DNA of 64,000 nt from Hanleya hanleyi (GCA_036873755.1 JAVTVY010020385.1:1-64000), one strand, 5' to 3'; positions 32,558 to 42,698 are shown, counted from the stretch's first letter. Notes: generated from the sequence alone by a model not told the origin. A program made the numbers and translations.

Positions 32558-33346
32558 ATGTTTTACCTCACCCTACCCAGTAACAGTTCGCTGGATGTGT
32601 TTCCTGACAACACCGTGGCCAAGTACGTCACCCAGTTACCGCAACCGTTGCATTTACCTGGCCGGTGGGAATGTGGACTGGTGGATATCCAATACCCTTA
32701 CTCATGGTACAACGTGCGAGCCAATGAAGTCTGGTACGAGGTGACCTACGAAGGCAAAAACACCCGACTCACCCTGCCCGAAGGCCAATACGATACCCCC
32801 AAAGAGTTCATGGGTGGGTTGTCAAGACTGTTGCATTATAAGGCTCTACGGGGGGTGACGAATACTTCAAGACCCATCAAAGCCTATCCCTTCAAGAATC
32901 ACGTGGACTTCGATTACAACGCACACAACGACAAGGCACAGCTTATCGTCTCCGGCAAGGCGAGTGTCGTACTGAGTGCTATCCTACAGCAAATGCTGGG
33001 TTTCGATCTAAAGACGTTCGCTGGTCCCACCGAACACCATGGCGAGATGCCGATGGATATGAAGTCGGGTATGTACGGACTCTGCGTCTACTCGGACGTG
33101 GTGGACAACCACATCGTGGGCGATATCAACACACCTCTGTAACGGGTGGTCCCCATTAAAAAGACGTATGGAGGTCAAGTCACCCATAGTTTCACCCACA
33201 TGCTCTACTTGCCCGTACGACAAACTGACATCAACACGATCACGGTGGATATAAGAGATGACACGGGACGACCGGTGGCATTCGAACGAGGAAAAGTGGT
33301 GGTGACACTTCATTTTCGACAAGCACGTGCTCCCCACTTTGCATAA
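32558..33346 (+). pseudogene. mCP: Penton-like minor capsid protein, one nonsense codon
   Basis: The frame opens MFYLTLPSNSSLDVFPDNTV and WECGLVDIQYPYSWYNV, the signature of Polinton minor capsid proteins that form pentons with a single jelly roll. At 33140-33142 an in-frame TAA interrupts it, and the same frame then continues (THMLYLPVRQTDINTITVDI) to a stop at 33344-33346. The total of about 262 codons is normal. A single base change would explain the stop. The stop overlaps the next ATG as TAATG. Confidence 0.9.
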
Positions 33347-33765
33347 TGAAAGTACCTTACGAGTGCGATGCACGCAGCTATGCCGACTATTATGCCCAAC
33401 AGGCCGGGGGTAGCTTTCCGGTCTTTAGCGGTGCACGCATGCAACGAGGACATGGACTGGGGAACATACTCGACAGCATCGTCAAAACGTTCCTGCCCTT
33501 GGTGACGCGTGGAGTGAAAGCAATCGGCAAACAAGCGGTACGCAGTGGACTGCAAGTGGCCGGTGATGTCTTGGGGGGTACGGCACACAAAGAAGCCTTG
33601 AAACGGCGGGCCAAAGAAGCGGGAGGCGTCTTGGTGGCCAAAGCACAACGCACCGTAGGGAATAAAAGAGCTGCCCCACCGAGACCACGCACCAGTCGAC
33701 GACCGACCAGCGACGACGCACATCGAAGAAGACAAAGGATATCTTTTCTTAAAACATGTCCTTAA
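33346..33765 (+). pseudogene. pVI/pX-like basic minor virion protein, probable 3' frameshift
   Basis: The ATG at 33346 overlaps the minor capsid stop (TAATG). The protein starts MKVPYECDARSYADYYAQQA and continues with GLGNILDSIVKTFLPLV, an amphipathic stretch, then KAIGKQAVRSGLQVAGDVL and a Lys/Arg-rich tail. This layout resembles adenovirus minor core and membrane-lytic proteins and a gene found next to MCP in many Polintons. The current frame ends in an unlikely tail overlapping MCP by 10 bp; an adjacent frame gives a KKTKDIFS end with stop at 33750-33752, the ending I expect for the family, so a frameshift within about 33685-33720 is likely. Confidence 0.7.
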
Positions 33766-35066
33766 TCCACGCCGAGTCCTGCCCCTCCACCAACAGTGAA
33801 TTTGATTTGTGGACCGTGCCGCCCACACAGACCAGTGTCGAACAAGGATTATGGGTGGAGCATCTCCCGCTCTCCAGCATCAACGAAACCGGGCCCATCG
33901 AGTTCACCATCAGTAATGCGGATACGGCCTATGTGGATTTAGCCCATACCTACTTGTATGTGAAAGCCAAGGTGGTCAATGGAGCTGGCACCAGAATCGC
34001 TGACCAAGCAACGGTGGGCCCGACGAATCTCTGGCTGCACTCGATGTTTCAGCAGGTGGATATTTTTCTCAGCGACAAACTCATCAGTGACTCCACCAAC
34101 ACGTACCCCTATCGAGCCTACATCGACACACTGTTGTCGTATGGCCGAGAGGCTAAAAAATCTCAGCTGACAACCGCTTTATTCTACAAGGACACGCCCG
34201 AGCACATGGACACGGCGGACAATGGGGGGTATAACAAACGGAAGGCTTTCACTGCGAACAGTGCCTCGGTGGATATGATGGGTCGACTGCACGCAGACAT
34301 GTTCATGCAAGACCGGTACCTCTTGAACAAGATCCCCATCAAAATCCGACTGATACGGGCGCCTCCCACCTTCGCCTTGATGGCCACTAACGTAGAGGGG
34401 CATGTAGCGGACTATAAGATTGTCATCCAAGACGCAGTCCTGTATGTCCGAAAAGTGAAACCGAATCCAGCCGTTCAATTGGGACACATGAACGCCTTGG
34501 AAACAAAACCAGCCCAGTACCCTATCCGACGTGTACAAACCAAAGTGTTCTCTGTGCCTGCTGGAAATATGGGCGCCAACAAAGAAAACCTGTTCCTGGG
34601 GGAACTACCCAAGCGATTGATCCTGGCCTGTGTGGAAAATACCAGTTTCAGCGGAGCCTACCCAGAGAATCCGTTTGACTTTGAACATTTCGGCATCAAT
34701 TTTGTGGCCCTGCATGTGGATGGACAACAGGTGCCAGCCACGGCCTTAACACCGAACTTTGGGCGGAGGAATTTCATTCGAGCCTATCAGAGCCTGTTTA
34801 CAGCCACCGGTCAAATCAACCAGGACGAAGGGAATATGATCAGTCGGGAGGACTACGCGAACGGATACACGTTGTTCTGTTTCGATCTGACCCCCACCTT
34901 AGAGAACGACCATCAGCTGGCCCTGGCCAAGCAAGGCAACTTACGGTTGGAAATCCACTTTGCACGAGCCCTGGCGACCACCGTCAATGTGATCTGCTAC
35001 GCCGAGTTTGACAACATCATTCAAGTGGACAAGGCGCGCAACGTCCTGTGTGACTTCTCCACCTAA
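33756..35066 (+). CDS. MCP: Polinton major capsid protein, double jelly roll
   Basis: An intact 436-residue frame, the usual length for the Polinton hexon-type capsid protein. It starts MSLIHAESCPSTNSEFDLWT and has the typical first jelly-roll segment (IEFTISNADTAYVDLAHTYL, NLWLHSMFQQVDIFLSDKLI), the linker YRAYIDTLLSYGREAK, and a second domain including FDFEHFGINFVALHVDGQQV and a C-terminal LRLEIHFARALATTVNVICY strand pair. Trimers of such proteins build icosahedral shells. With the protease it is one of the only two core virion genes left undamaged. It starts 3 nt after the inferred true stop of the previous gene and ends 1 nt before the next ATG. Confidence 0.96.
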   Translation: MSLIHAESCPSTNSEFDLWTVPPTQTSVEQGLWVEHLPLSSINETGPIEFTISNADTAYVDLAHTYLYVKAKVVNGAGTRIADQATVGPTNLWLHSMFQQVDIFLSDKLISDSTNTYPYRAYIDTLLSYGREAKKSQLTTALFYKDTPEHMDTADNGGYNKRKAFTANSASVDMMGRLHADMFMQDRYLLNKIPIKIRLIRAPPTFALMATNVEGHVADYKIVIQDAVLYVRKVKPNPAVQLGHMNALETKPAQYPIRRVQTKVFSVPAGNMGANKENLFLGELPKRLILACVENTSFSGAYPENPFDFEHFGINFVALHVDGQQVPATALTPNFGRRNFIRAYQSLFTATGQINQDEGNMISREDYANGYTLFCFDLTPTLENDHQLALAKQGNLRLEIHFARALATTVNVICYAEFDNIIQVDKARNVLCDFST

Positions 35067-35067
35067 C

Positions 35068-35541
35068 ATGGATACAGACCAGATAACCACCGTGCTGGAG
35101 AATGACCCAGAGACACGTAGGGTCTTTCAAGGGGTGTTCGCCCGAGATGTGTTTCCATTAGACCGTATGTATCCTGCTGCTTACGTTCTCAACACGGACC
35201 CGATGGATCGGCCCGGTGAACACTGGGTGGCCGTGTACTTGACAGAACAGCAGGGCGAATACTTTGACCCGTACGGCCTGCCACCCCTCCATCCCGATTT
35301 AACAGACTTCATGGATCAAGGCACAGAGACGTGGTGTTGGAACAGTCAAACGTTGCAAAGCCTGACCAGTAGCGTGTGCGGACAATATTGCTTGTTTTAC
35401 CTGTACCATCGATGCCGGGGAAGACCCTTATCTACCATCGTACAGATGTTTGACGAGTACCCCAAGGCCGAGGACCGCGATGTACTCGTCTATGACTGGG
35501 CCGCCCATCATTTCAATGTACAAGCCCCGTTCTGGGCTTAA
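35068..35541 (+). CDS. PRO: Adenain-type cysteine protease
   Basis: An intact 157-residue C5-like maturation protease. The ATG at 35068 is one nucleotide after the MCP stop (TAACATG), so this start is chosen over upstream in-frame codons. Catalytic residues are readable: His52 in GEHWVAVY, Asp67 in YFDPYG, Gln97 in LQSLTSS and Cys104 in SSVCGQYC, with the seven-residue Gln-to-Cys spacing of adenain. Such enzymes cleave capsid precursors during virion maturation. The last codons form the first of five hairpin repeats that continue into the 3' region. Confidence 0.95.
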   Translation: MDTDQITTVLENDPETRRVFQGVFARDVFPLDRMYPAAYVLNTDPMDRPGEHWVAVYLTEQQGEYFDPYGLPPLHPDLTDFMDQGTETWCWNSQTLQSLTSSVCGQYCLFYLYHRCRGRPLSTIVQMFDEYPKAEDRDVLVYDWAAHHFNVQAPFWA

Positions 35542-35659
35542 GTTAATTACAAGCCCCTTGTTCTGGGCTTAAGTTTACAAGCCCCTTGTTCTGGGCTTCA
35601 ATGTGCAAGCCCCCTGTTCTGGGCTTCAATTAATTACAAGCCCCTTGTTCTGGGCTTCA
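35519..35659 (+). repeat. Five tandem AAGCCCC...GGGCTT hairpins
   Basis: Units ACAAGCCCCTTGTTCTGGGC plus TT lie at about 35520, 35549, 35577, 35605 and 35636. Each can pair AAGCCC with GGGCTT across an 8-nt loop. The first, slightly shorter unit encodes the protease C-terminus QAPFWA and its stop codon. Confidence 0.9.
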
Positions 35660-35698
35660 GTTTTCACGTGATTGTTCTCACGTTGTTGTTGTTCACTG

Positions 35699-35704
35699 AA
35701 TAAA
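35699..35704 (+). terminator. Polyadenylation signal of the late gene block
   Basis: AATAAA, followed by an A run, lies 158 bp after the protease stop and 40 bp after the last hairpin. It is the first clear poly(A) signal after the ATPase one, so it may serve the whole block from 31340 to 35541. Confidence 0.65.
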
Positions 35705-35818
35705 AAAAATGAGATCTCACCAAAAAACCCTGTCTTGTGTGTTTTATTCCTAATGCATCCATGCCCAATGTGGAGATTCAGTCAAACTGAAATCAGTGGT
35801 GTAGGATGGGGCCAAAAT

Positions 35819-36182
35819 GTAACCCATCAAGGTTAGAATGCAAGAGCACTATAGTAAAATAGAGAGCCAATGAAATCAGCCCACAGACCAAGTACGTGTT
35901 TTGGTCTAGGTTTGGAGCGGGCATTTCATTGAGGTGCGTGTATACGGTGAGTGAAGACTCGTCCAACACGTATAGATTATGTTGATGACTATAAGTTCTA
36001 GGTAACCCATCAAGGTTAGAATGCAAGAGCACTATAGTAAAAATAGAGAGCCAATGAAATCAGCCTACAGACCAAGTACGTGTTTTTGGTCTAGGTTTGG
36101 AGCGGGCATCTCATTGAGGTACGTGTATACGGTGAGTGAAGAGACTCGTCCAACACGTATAGATTATGACTATAAGTTCTAT
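35819..36182. repeat. Two ~183-bp direct repeats
   Basis: Copies start at 35819 and 36002 with GTAACCCATCAAGGTTAGAA and end near CGTATAGATTATG...AGTTCTA. They differ by a few substitutions and short indels. A third diverged copy starts near 36225 (AATCAGTGGCCTAGAATGG). Confidence 0.88.
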
Positions 36183-36335
36183 GAGCATAATGCATGAAAC
36201 TGGTTTTGAACACCGTATTAGCCAATCAGTGGCCTAGAATGGAGCCAAAGGTACCCCATCCATGTCCAGAAAACATTACCCGGGTGTACAAGAACCCAGA
36301 TGTAGGAGCGCACGTCAGCGAAACACACCGTGAGT

Positions 36336-36432
36336 ACCCCAATTCGATTGGCTGATTGTTCGACCGCTGATTGGTTCTTTTTCTCGACCGCTGATTGGCT
36401 CTTTTTTCTCGACCGCTGATTGGTCCAAATGG
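36336..36432. repeat. CCAAT-containing ~27-bp repeats
   Basis: GACCGCTGATTGG recurs three times (about 36360, 36388 and 36409), preceded by a CGATTGGCTGATTG variant. In reverse each unit is CCAATCAGCGGTC, a CCAAT box that could bind NF-Y. Confidence 0.8.
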
Positions 36433-36522
36433 AACTGCCCATCTTTCCCAGGTTCATCAAGAATCCCCTTTTTTGTGCTCAAGCTCGGACTATAGCGATG
36501 CCGCAACATTGTCTCATTGGAC

Positions 36523-38664
36523 ATTGGACCGTCTGACCTGGAGGTGACCCTTTGACCTTTTGACCCGCGTCCGCGCGGGTACTGCCGGGGATGACGCGCA
36601 CTTACGGAGAACTCGCGCGCGCGCGCTCGCGCTGGGGGGCCGGGGCGAGCCGCGGCGGGAAAACACCCCGGAGGGTTGAACATACGGACGTCTAAGAGGA
36701 AACATTGGAACTCTTCTATGTTTGGAGGTAGTTTTTTAGTGAAAAACCCGGAAGTGACGTCACAACCCCCCACATGACCTGCGCAGCAGAATGGAAACGA
36801 CACCCTAGTGTAACTCCCTCACCTAGGCTTCACATGGATACATCACGCGATACCATCGACCCACTAGGGGCCCACCTACACCCCAACATTTCTATACTAC
36901 GGCCAGACTGCGCATGCACAGAATGCCGCTAGTTCAACCCCACACCCAGCCCATCAGATGTCCCTTCACGAATGCTTCACTTTGATACCTCACTCGACCC
37001 CATTGGACCATTCGTGGCTCCCCTAGCTCCAACACGTCTAGCGGGACCCATACAGGGTCCACTTTTCGACACTAGGTGACCACATCCCGACAAAAATGGC
37101 CAGTTTTCGACACCGGATGTGCCGCCATCTTGAACATACGTGCCGCCATCTTGGATATGTCCCATAATGCACCGGGTCAAAATACTCGCTTCTGATTGGA
37201 CGAGAGCTCCGTGGCGGATTTGAAATACTCGCCTCTGATTGGACGAGAGCTCCGCATTGCATCTGCGCATGCGCAGAATGATATTCCTACCGCACATCCA
37301 ACCCATCAGATGCCCCTTCACCTAGGCTTCACTTGGATACCTCACTCGACCCCATTGCACCATTAGGGACTCCCCTACATCCCAAAACGTCTATGCGCAT
37401 GCGCAGAATGATGCTAGTTCAACCCCACTAGTCCAGTCAGATGTCCCTTCACCTAGGCTTCACTTTGATACCTCACTCGACCACACTGGACCATTATTGG
37501 CTTCGCTAGCTCCAACACGGCTATTTCCATACCCTTGGGCCACCGCGCATGCGCAGAATGACGCTAGTTCAAACCCACTAGTCCAGTCAGATGCCCCATC
37601 ACCTAGGCTTCACTTTGATACCTCACTCGACCCCATTGGACCATTATTGGCTTCGCTAGCTCCCAACACGGCTATTTCCATACCCTTGGGCCACCGCGCA
37701 TGCGCAGAATGACGCTATTTCAAACCCACTAGTCCAGTCAGAGGCCCCCTCACATAGGCTTCACTTTGATACCTCACTCGACCCCACTGGACCAGTAGTA
37801 ACTCCCCTAACTCCAACACGGCTATGTCCATACCCTTGGGCCACCGCGCATGCGCAGAATGGCGCTAGTTCAACCCCACACCCAGCCCATCAGATGCCCC
37901 CTCACATAGGCTTCACATTGATACATCACTCGACCCCACTGGACCAGTAGTAACTCCCCTAGCTCCAAAACGGCTATTTCCATATCCTTGGGCCACACGA
38001 GTTGTCTCCCTTGCGTCAGTGTGTGCAGATGGCGCTATGATCGACGCCGTGATGTGGCAAGGGCGTCCCCACACCATCGTGGAGCCGCCATTTTGTTTGT
38101 TGATTTTCTGCGGAGATACACGGGACAATAAACACTCGACCCTTGGGTGGTACAGATGCTAGACTGATCCTATTAACATGGTACAACACCTATAGATTAT
38201 GTTTATTACTAGGACGTCAGCGAAATACTAGTACCCATCCTCCGTATGGCAGAACTGTACAACCCAGAACAAGTCTAGACATGCCTTGATCACGTGATCG
38301 TCATTGGGAAACCCTCACTGGGGAATCCCCCACTGGGAAACCCCTCCGCACTTCCTCCACATTGTGACGTCATTAAGTAGGTCAATGTATCCACAAGCCG
38401 CCATTTTGGTCCCACCACCTCCACCACCACCCACAAGCCGCCATTTTGGTCCCACCACCTCCACCACCCACAAGCCGCCATTTTGGTCCCACCACCTCCA
38501 CCACCACCCACAAGCCGCCATTTTGGTCCCACCACCTCCACCACCACCCACAATGACCCCTGTTCACATGCATTGATCACGTGATCAAGTTCCTCCACGT
38601 TTCCTCCACATTGTGACGTCATTAAGTATGTCAATGTGAGCCATTTCACGCTTACTATACTACT
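36523..38664. repeat. Right terminal inverted repeat
   Basis: Inverse of 23843-25911 with the same motif order. It has four instead of two 41-bp minisatellite units. The outermost GCGCATGCGC-type site near the inner end is mutated here (GCGCATGCACAG at about 36910). Confidence 0.95.
38391..38551. repeat. Minisatellite, 41-bp unit, four copies
   Basis: Four units of CCACAAGCCGCCATTTTGG plus a TCCCACCACCTCCACCACC tail; one unit lacks a CAC. The left TIR has two. Confidence 0.92.
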
Positions 38665-38670
38665 CTTGTG
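38665..38670. repeat. Right target-site duplication of the Polinton
   Basis: CTTGTG follows the element end CTATACTACT and equals 23837-23842. Confidence 0.95.
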
Positions 38671-38754
38671 CTCCCTCTTAGGACAGAAAGGGACGAATAG
38701 TTGGACAAAATTGTTTATATTTATGCCCAGATAGACACATCTTGTGTGTAACTT

Positions 38755-39365
38755 GTGTCTAATTCCGCTTAACCCGGGCTAGGGGCCGTATGAACCCATG
38801 TACATCAAGATCCTCATGGTGCTCATATGAACACCCACAATTAAAGCGTGACTGAGATACATCATTCTCTAAATGACGAAATTACAACCAATATTATGGA
38901 TTGGGAGTGCTGATCGGCGATACGGATTGGGTATTTTTGGAACACCATGATGCCACTGAAAATTGTTGACCGCTTCTCTCTTGCAGGAAACTACAATGTA
39001 GCATATGTTTATGTATACTATGATTGTTGTTTTTTTTTAAATTTGGTATTAATACTGTTATACTTAATATGGAATAGGTCTTTGGATTGTGGACGCGGAT
39101 ATTCTTTGAAGGACGACGGCTGAATTATGAAAGAGCACAGAAAACCTAAATCCTGGCATCGATCGACTCTCCAGGATCGAAATATTCTTTAATAGATTTT
39201 CTCGAAATTGCTACACAACGGGTATGCCTGAGATACAACACACATCACGAATCGTTAGATTCTTGGTATGTGCTTTAGAATAGGTTAACCGGAGGACTAT
39301 ACTGTGAGGTCATGTGGCTTTGTCAGTATGTCGGCACCTGTTCCCACTTCCCTTATATGTGTTGT
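38755..39365. repeat. Composite of family A (+) and family B (-) repeats
   Basis: It contains a family A variant (CCGCTTAACCCGGGCTAGGG, 38760-38890), then family B in reverse (38905-39145, matching 7870-8080), then the family A end (39216-39365) finishing TATATGTGTTGTAATT. The arrangement resembles that at 56170-56640. Confidence 0.65.
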
Positions 39366-41741
39366 AATTATAACTGGTCCAGTTTTTCGGGGACTTGCTA
39401 TATAATACCGGTTTTGGTACTGGGAACCATTGTCGAAATCAGTTATTTTGAAATGTTTGTACGATCTGTACGTAACGCTCTTCGGTTTCCTACGTGGTAC
39501 CCGATCTCGGGTTGTGGTGAGAATTACCTGATGAAAATCGCTCCGGCCATCGTCGAATGAATCGGTTTTATGGTCTCTTGAAGTAACGTCCATTAGGATT
39601 CCGCTAGTTGATGCTGGAGTTAATGTGTGACTCTATACCGTGAAGCGTGTCATATAATGCAATACAACAAACTGAGAAAATAACAATTCCAACTTCACAA
39701 TTGACATGATAGACCATCCTGGAGAATATACAAATATTGCATGTTGTAGAGAGGGAGACGACGATTTGTCAGCTCGAGAAATGTGATGCACAACGAACGC
39801 ACAGCGCGAGTTGTACATCACATTTCGAGAGCTGATAAATCATCGTGTCCCACTCTACAACATACAATACTTGTTTTATTATACCGAATGGTCGATAAAC
39901 AATAATTGAGTAATAAAATAAATTAAAATTGAGTAGGTAAGCCAGAGTACCTTTAAATCCGTTCGAACACTGACCCGACTGTGACACCGTACGTACTACG
40001 ATAAATTTTGACGCGTTTTATCACCAAAAAAAGGAGGGAAACCCCTCCTACAAATAAAACGCAACATTAAAAGGGTGGCGATTAACGATGCCAGTGTACT
40101 GACAAGTAGTCATATGATCCCACAGACAAATATGCTGACTGCATGTTTCTAAAATCTTCAAAAGAACCAAAAGTTCATGTGGGCATACTGAATGGCATGA
40201 CCACACGGCCCCTTGCACCGGCTTAAACGGTATTACATACACATATTTCAGAGCGATGATGTAATATCCCCATCAAGTCATCTATTGAGAAATGATGAAC
40301 TATGTGACCGCTAGATAGTAAAAACGACTCAAACGAGGGAGTATTTATTGAGTTCAGGTTCGTGTACAGAACAAATACCTGTGAGGTCCGTCGTCGATCA
40401 AGCGCTTCATTCTCCACCATGTTATCAAGTCACAAAACTACAATCACAGTGATTTGTACAGAGGGCGAGCCTCGGAGACGAAACGTTTCCCAGCAGAATT
40501 TCATCATACACGAGCAACAATTCAACGCAACATTAAAACGGTGGAGGAAAACAATTCCGGAATACTGACAAGAAGTCATATGACCACACAAACAAATATA
40601 CTGATTGCATATATCTAAAATCATCACAAGAACCAAAAGCCACGCTTTTATTGTAGTTGTTCATTTGGAAATATTGAATTACAACACATATAAGGGAAGT
40701 GAGAAGAGGTGCCGACATACTAACAGAGAGATGATGTATCATCCCTATTAAGTCATCTGTTGAAAAATGGTGAACTATGTGACCACCAGATAGTAAAAAG
40801 ACGGCCCAAACGAGGGAGTATTTATTGAATTTAAGTTCTTATTCATAAGAAATACCTGTGAGGTCCGACGCCGGCCAAGTACATGTAGGTCATTCCCCAC
40901 TATGTTACCAAATCACAAAATTACCATCTCAATGATTTGTACTGAGTGCAAGCAACCAGCAGAATCTCACCATATATAGGCAACAAATAAACGCAACATT
41001 CACACATTTCCGAACGTCTTGGTGTTGTTACATACAATTTCGTCGGGCACTAAGTCTATTTCAGTCACATTTTACAAGCGTCTAATCTTGGATCGTCATT
41101 TTTCTTCGCCAAAGCCGTGATAGAACACTCGTCACTTCCTAGCATGAGAATTTTTTGGTGCGCGCGCAATGGCAGGCAACTCTTGACTCAGCGTGCAACA
41201 ACTGCGTTGCAAGCGTGGAACATTTATCATATACAATGCTGCGCCGTGGAACATTGCTATGTTTCGCGGTATCTCAAGATACCAGTGTACCAATATCATG
41301 AGACATCATGATTTACAGAAGGACATGTGACAGGCTCTCATCCAATGAAAATTCGAGGAATATATAGGAGGTATAATAATGTGATATGTTGTATTTATAT
41401 ACATTGTACGTTGAATACAATATAACATATAACATCATGTTGACATCAAGATGCTGTCGACATATCCGATTTCTGAACACCCTCACAATACGTTGCTGCA
41501 CAGTACGATACAGAGTACGGACCGACTCGAACGGCCGCTACCAGACAGGGGCGACTACTCTTACCCTGACAGTTGGGAAACTTCGGTACTACATGTATGT
41601 TCAACATAGAAGAAAACTTTGGAACATATAGGGATGGGAATAAAACTGGGTATAGACTATTGTTAGGGAAATTACGGTACTGCGATAACAATATCGCATG
41701 GTAAATATTCTTCGTCATCAATCTCTATTTAGCTTTTGCAG
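39366..41741. other. Intron remainder after the Polinton
   Basis: There is no gene. A 100-bp imperfect inverted pair around GAGAAATGTGATGCACAACG and TTGTACATCACATTTCGAG lies near 39777-39828. Tandem family A relatives occupy about 40048-41000. Confidence 0.5.
40048..41000 (-). repeat. Two tandem family A relatives, ~480-bp period
   Basis: Two successive units share AACGAGGGAGTATTTATTGA, CTGTGAGGTCCG, CAACGCAACATTAAAA-type ends and a reversed family A core (CATGACCACACGGCCCC at about 40195). They are diverged from the copies at 61-63 kb. Confidence 0.65.
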
Positions 41742-41822
41742 GTTGACAGTAAGTCCTTCAACAAAACGTCATCTGGATTTATCGTCAATCTCCTGGCCAC
41801 CGATGTGGAACGTTTCGAACTC
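41742..41822 (+). CDS. ABCC4: ABCC4-like transporter, exon 5
   Basis: The exon lies between TTTTGCAG and GTAAGT and has 27 codons, phase 0 to 0. It encodes SFNKTSSGFIVNLLATDVER, the intracellular coupling-helix region (T-x-G-x-I-V-N-L-L-x-x-D-V) diagnostic of ABCC membrane domain 1. It follows the 18-kb intron that holds the Polinton and continues exon 4 in frame. Confidence 0.95.
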
Positions 41823-42160
41823 GTAAGTTCTAGTTTCCTGCGATAATACGTTTCTAAAAAAATGAATGGCGTTCCTTTCCCATCATTTTTAATCTGTACC
41901 ATTCAGCCAGGGAGTCCCCTGTTGAGAGTGCATATGACTATTTTATGTGTAATACATATCCTGTGACATACACATAGCACACTTTTTACATGAAGACAGT
42001 GTATATACGTAGATATTAATGCGTGTTAACCATTTGCATAAGAAAGTACGGGGCGGTTGTTTGTGGGCTTATTTAACTACCTATACTGCTATAATTTTGA
42101 TAATTGCTAGTTGGTATTTCGACTGATTTTTTTGACCACGCTTCTGTGTCTTCCACTAAA

Positions 42161-42490
42161 GGCAGATTGTTATTAAATGCGATACATAAAGGTAATATGC
42201 AATATGATACGATATGAATTTAACGGGCAGATTGTTAGTAAAAGCGATACATAATGGTAATACAAAATATGATAAGATATGAATTTAACGGGCAGATTGT
42301 TAGTAAAAGCGCTACATAATGATAATATACAGTATGATACAAAGTAAAGTTAATAGGCATATTGTTAGTAAATGCGATACACAATGGTAATATACAATAC
42401 CATACGATGTGAAGTTAACAGGAATATCATGATTATATGTGATATATTCTGGAAATATACAATGCGATAAGGTATCAAGTTTAACTGGAC
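42161..42490. repeat. Tandem repeat, ~65-bp unit, ~5 copies
   Basis: Units share GGCAGATTGTTAGTAAAAGC, GATACATAATGGTAATA and TATGATA.GATATGAATTTAAC; copies become more diverged to the right. Confidence 0.85.
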
Positions 42491-42698
42491 CAATGTGATA
42501 AAATTATATCGACGGGGGACATCACTCATGTCATGATAACGTTTTTTTCTCCTACACCATCAAATTATGAAGAAAACCAGACGGCTAGTGTAAACTTTGC
42601 AATCCAAGGACTAAGGTAACCGTCTCGAAATATGGCTAACTATCAATGGGTACGTGATGAACATAAAATTTATTTTTCTGTCATTTCCTCTGTTCTAG

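Larger units (their letters stand above)
35705..36522. other. Gene-free segment between protease and right TIR
   Basis: There is no rightward gene. It holds two ~183-bp direct repeats, a degraded third copy, and CCAAT-box-like repeats. A reverse frame in copy 1 (35793-36032) has one hydrophobic segment (LVCGLISLALYFTIVLL), but copy 2 does not keep the frame, so a gene is not supported. Confidence 0.6.
23843..38664 (+). mobile_element. Maverick/Polinton element, 14.8 kb, PolB-deleted
   Basis: The element is bounded by a 6-bp duplication and by ends AGTAGTATAGTAAGCG and CGCTTACTATACTACT, the AG...CT type of Polintons, with TIRs of 2.07 and 2.14 kb. It carries the virus-like gene set: DDE integrase with chromodomain, packaging ATPase, penton-like and double-jelly-roll capsid proteins, adenain-type protease, and an N-terminal fragment of protein-primed PolB. 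Typical animal Polintons are about 15-20 kb; the missing PolB body explains the small size. It is more GC-rich than the flanks. MCP and protease are open; PolB, integrase, ATPase, minor capsid and at least two small genes are broken. It sits in sense orientation in an ABCC4-like intron. Confidence 0.96.

Noticed and set aside
33310..33828. 172-codon reverse frame
   Set aside because: Antisense shadow of the pVI/pX-like gene and the start of MCP.
35519..35659. Regular repeats considered as a CRISPR-like array
   Set aside because: Spacers are 5-9 bp and not unique in size; units are self-complementary hairpins in a eukaryotic transposon.
36315..36803. 162-codon reverse frame (and its mirror at 25631-25915) as a TIR gene
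   Set aside because: It lies mostly in the TIR, runs through GC-rich low-complexity DNA, and the two TIR versions diverge in frame at the inner end. There is no domain.
38290..38649. 119-codon Gly/Trp-rich reverse frame
   Set aside because: It is read-through of the 41-bp minisatellite; length tracks unit number.
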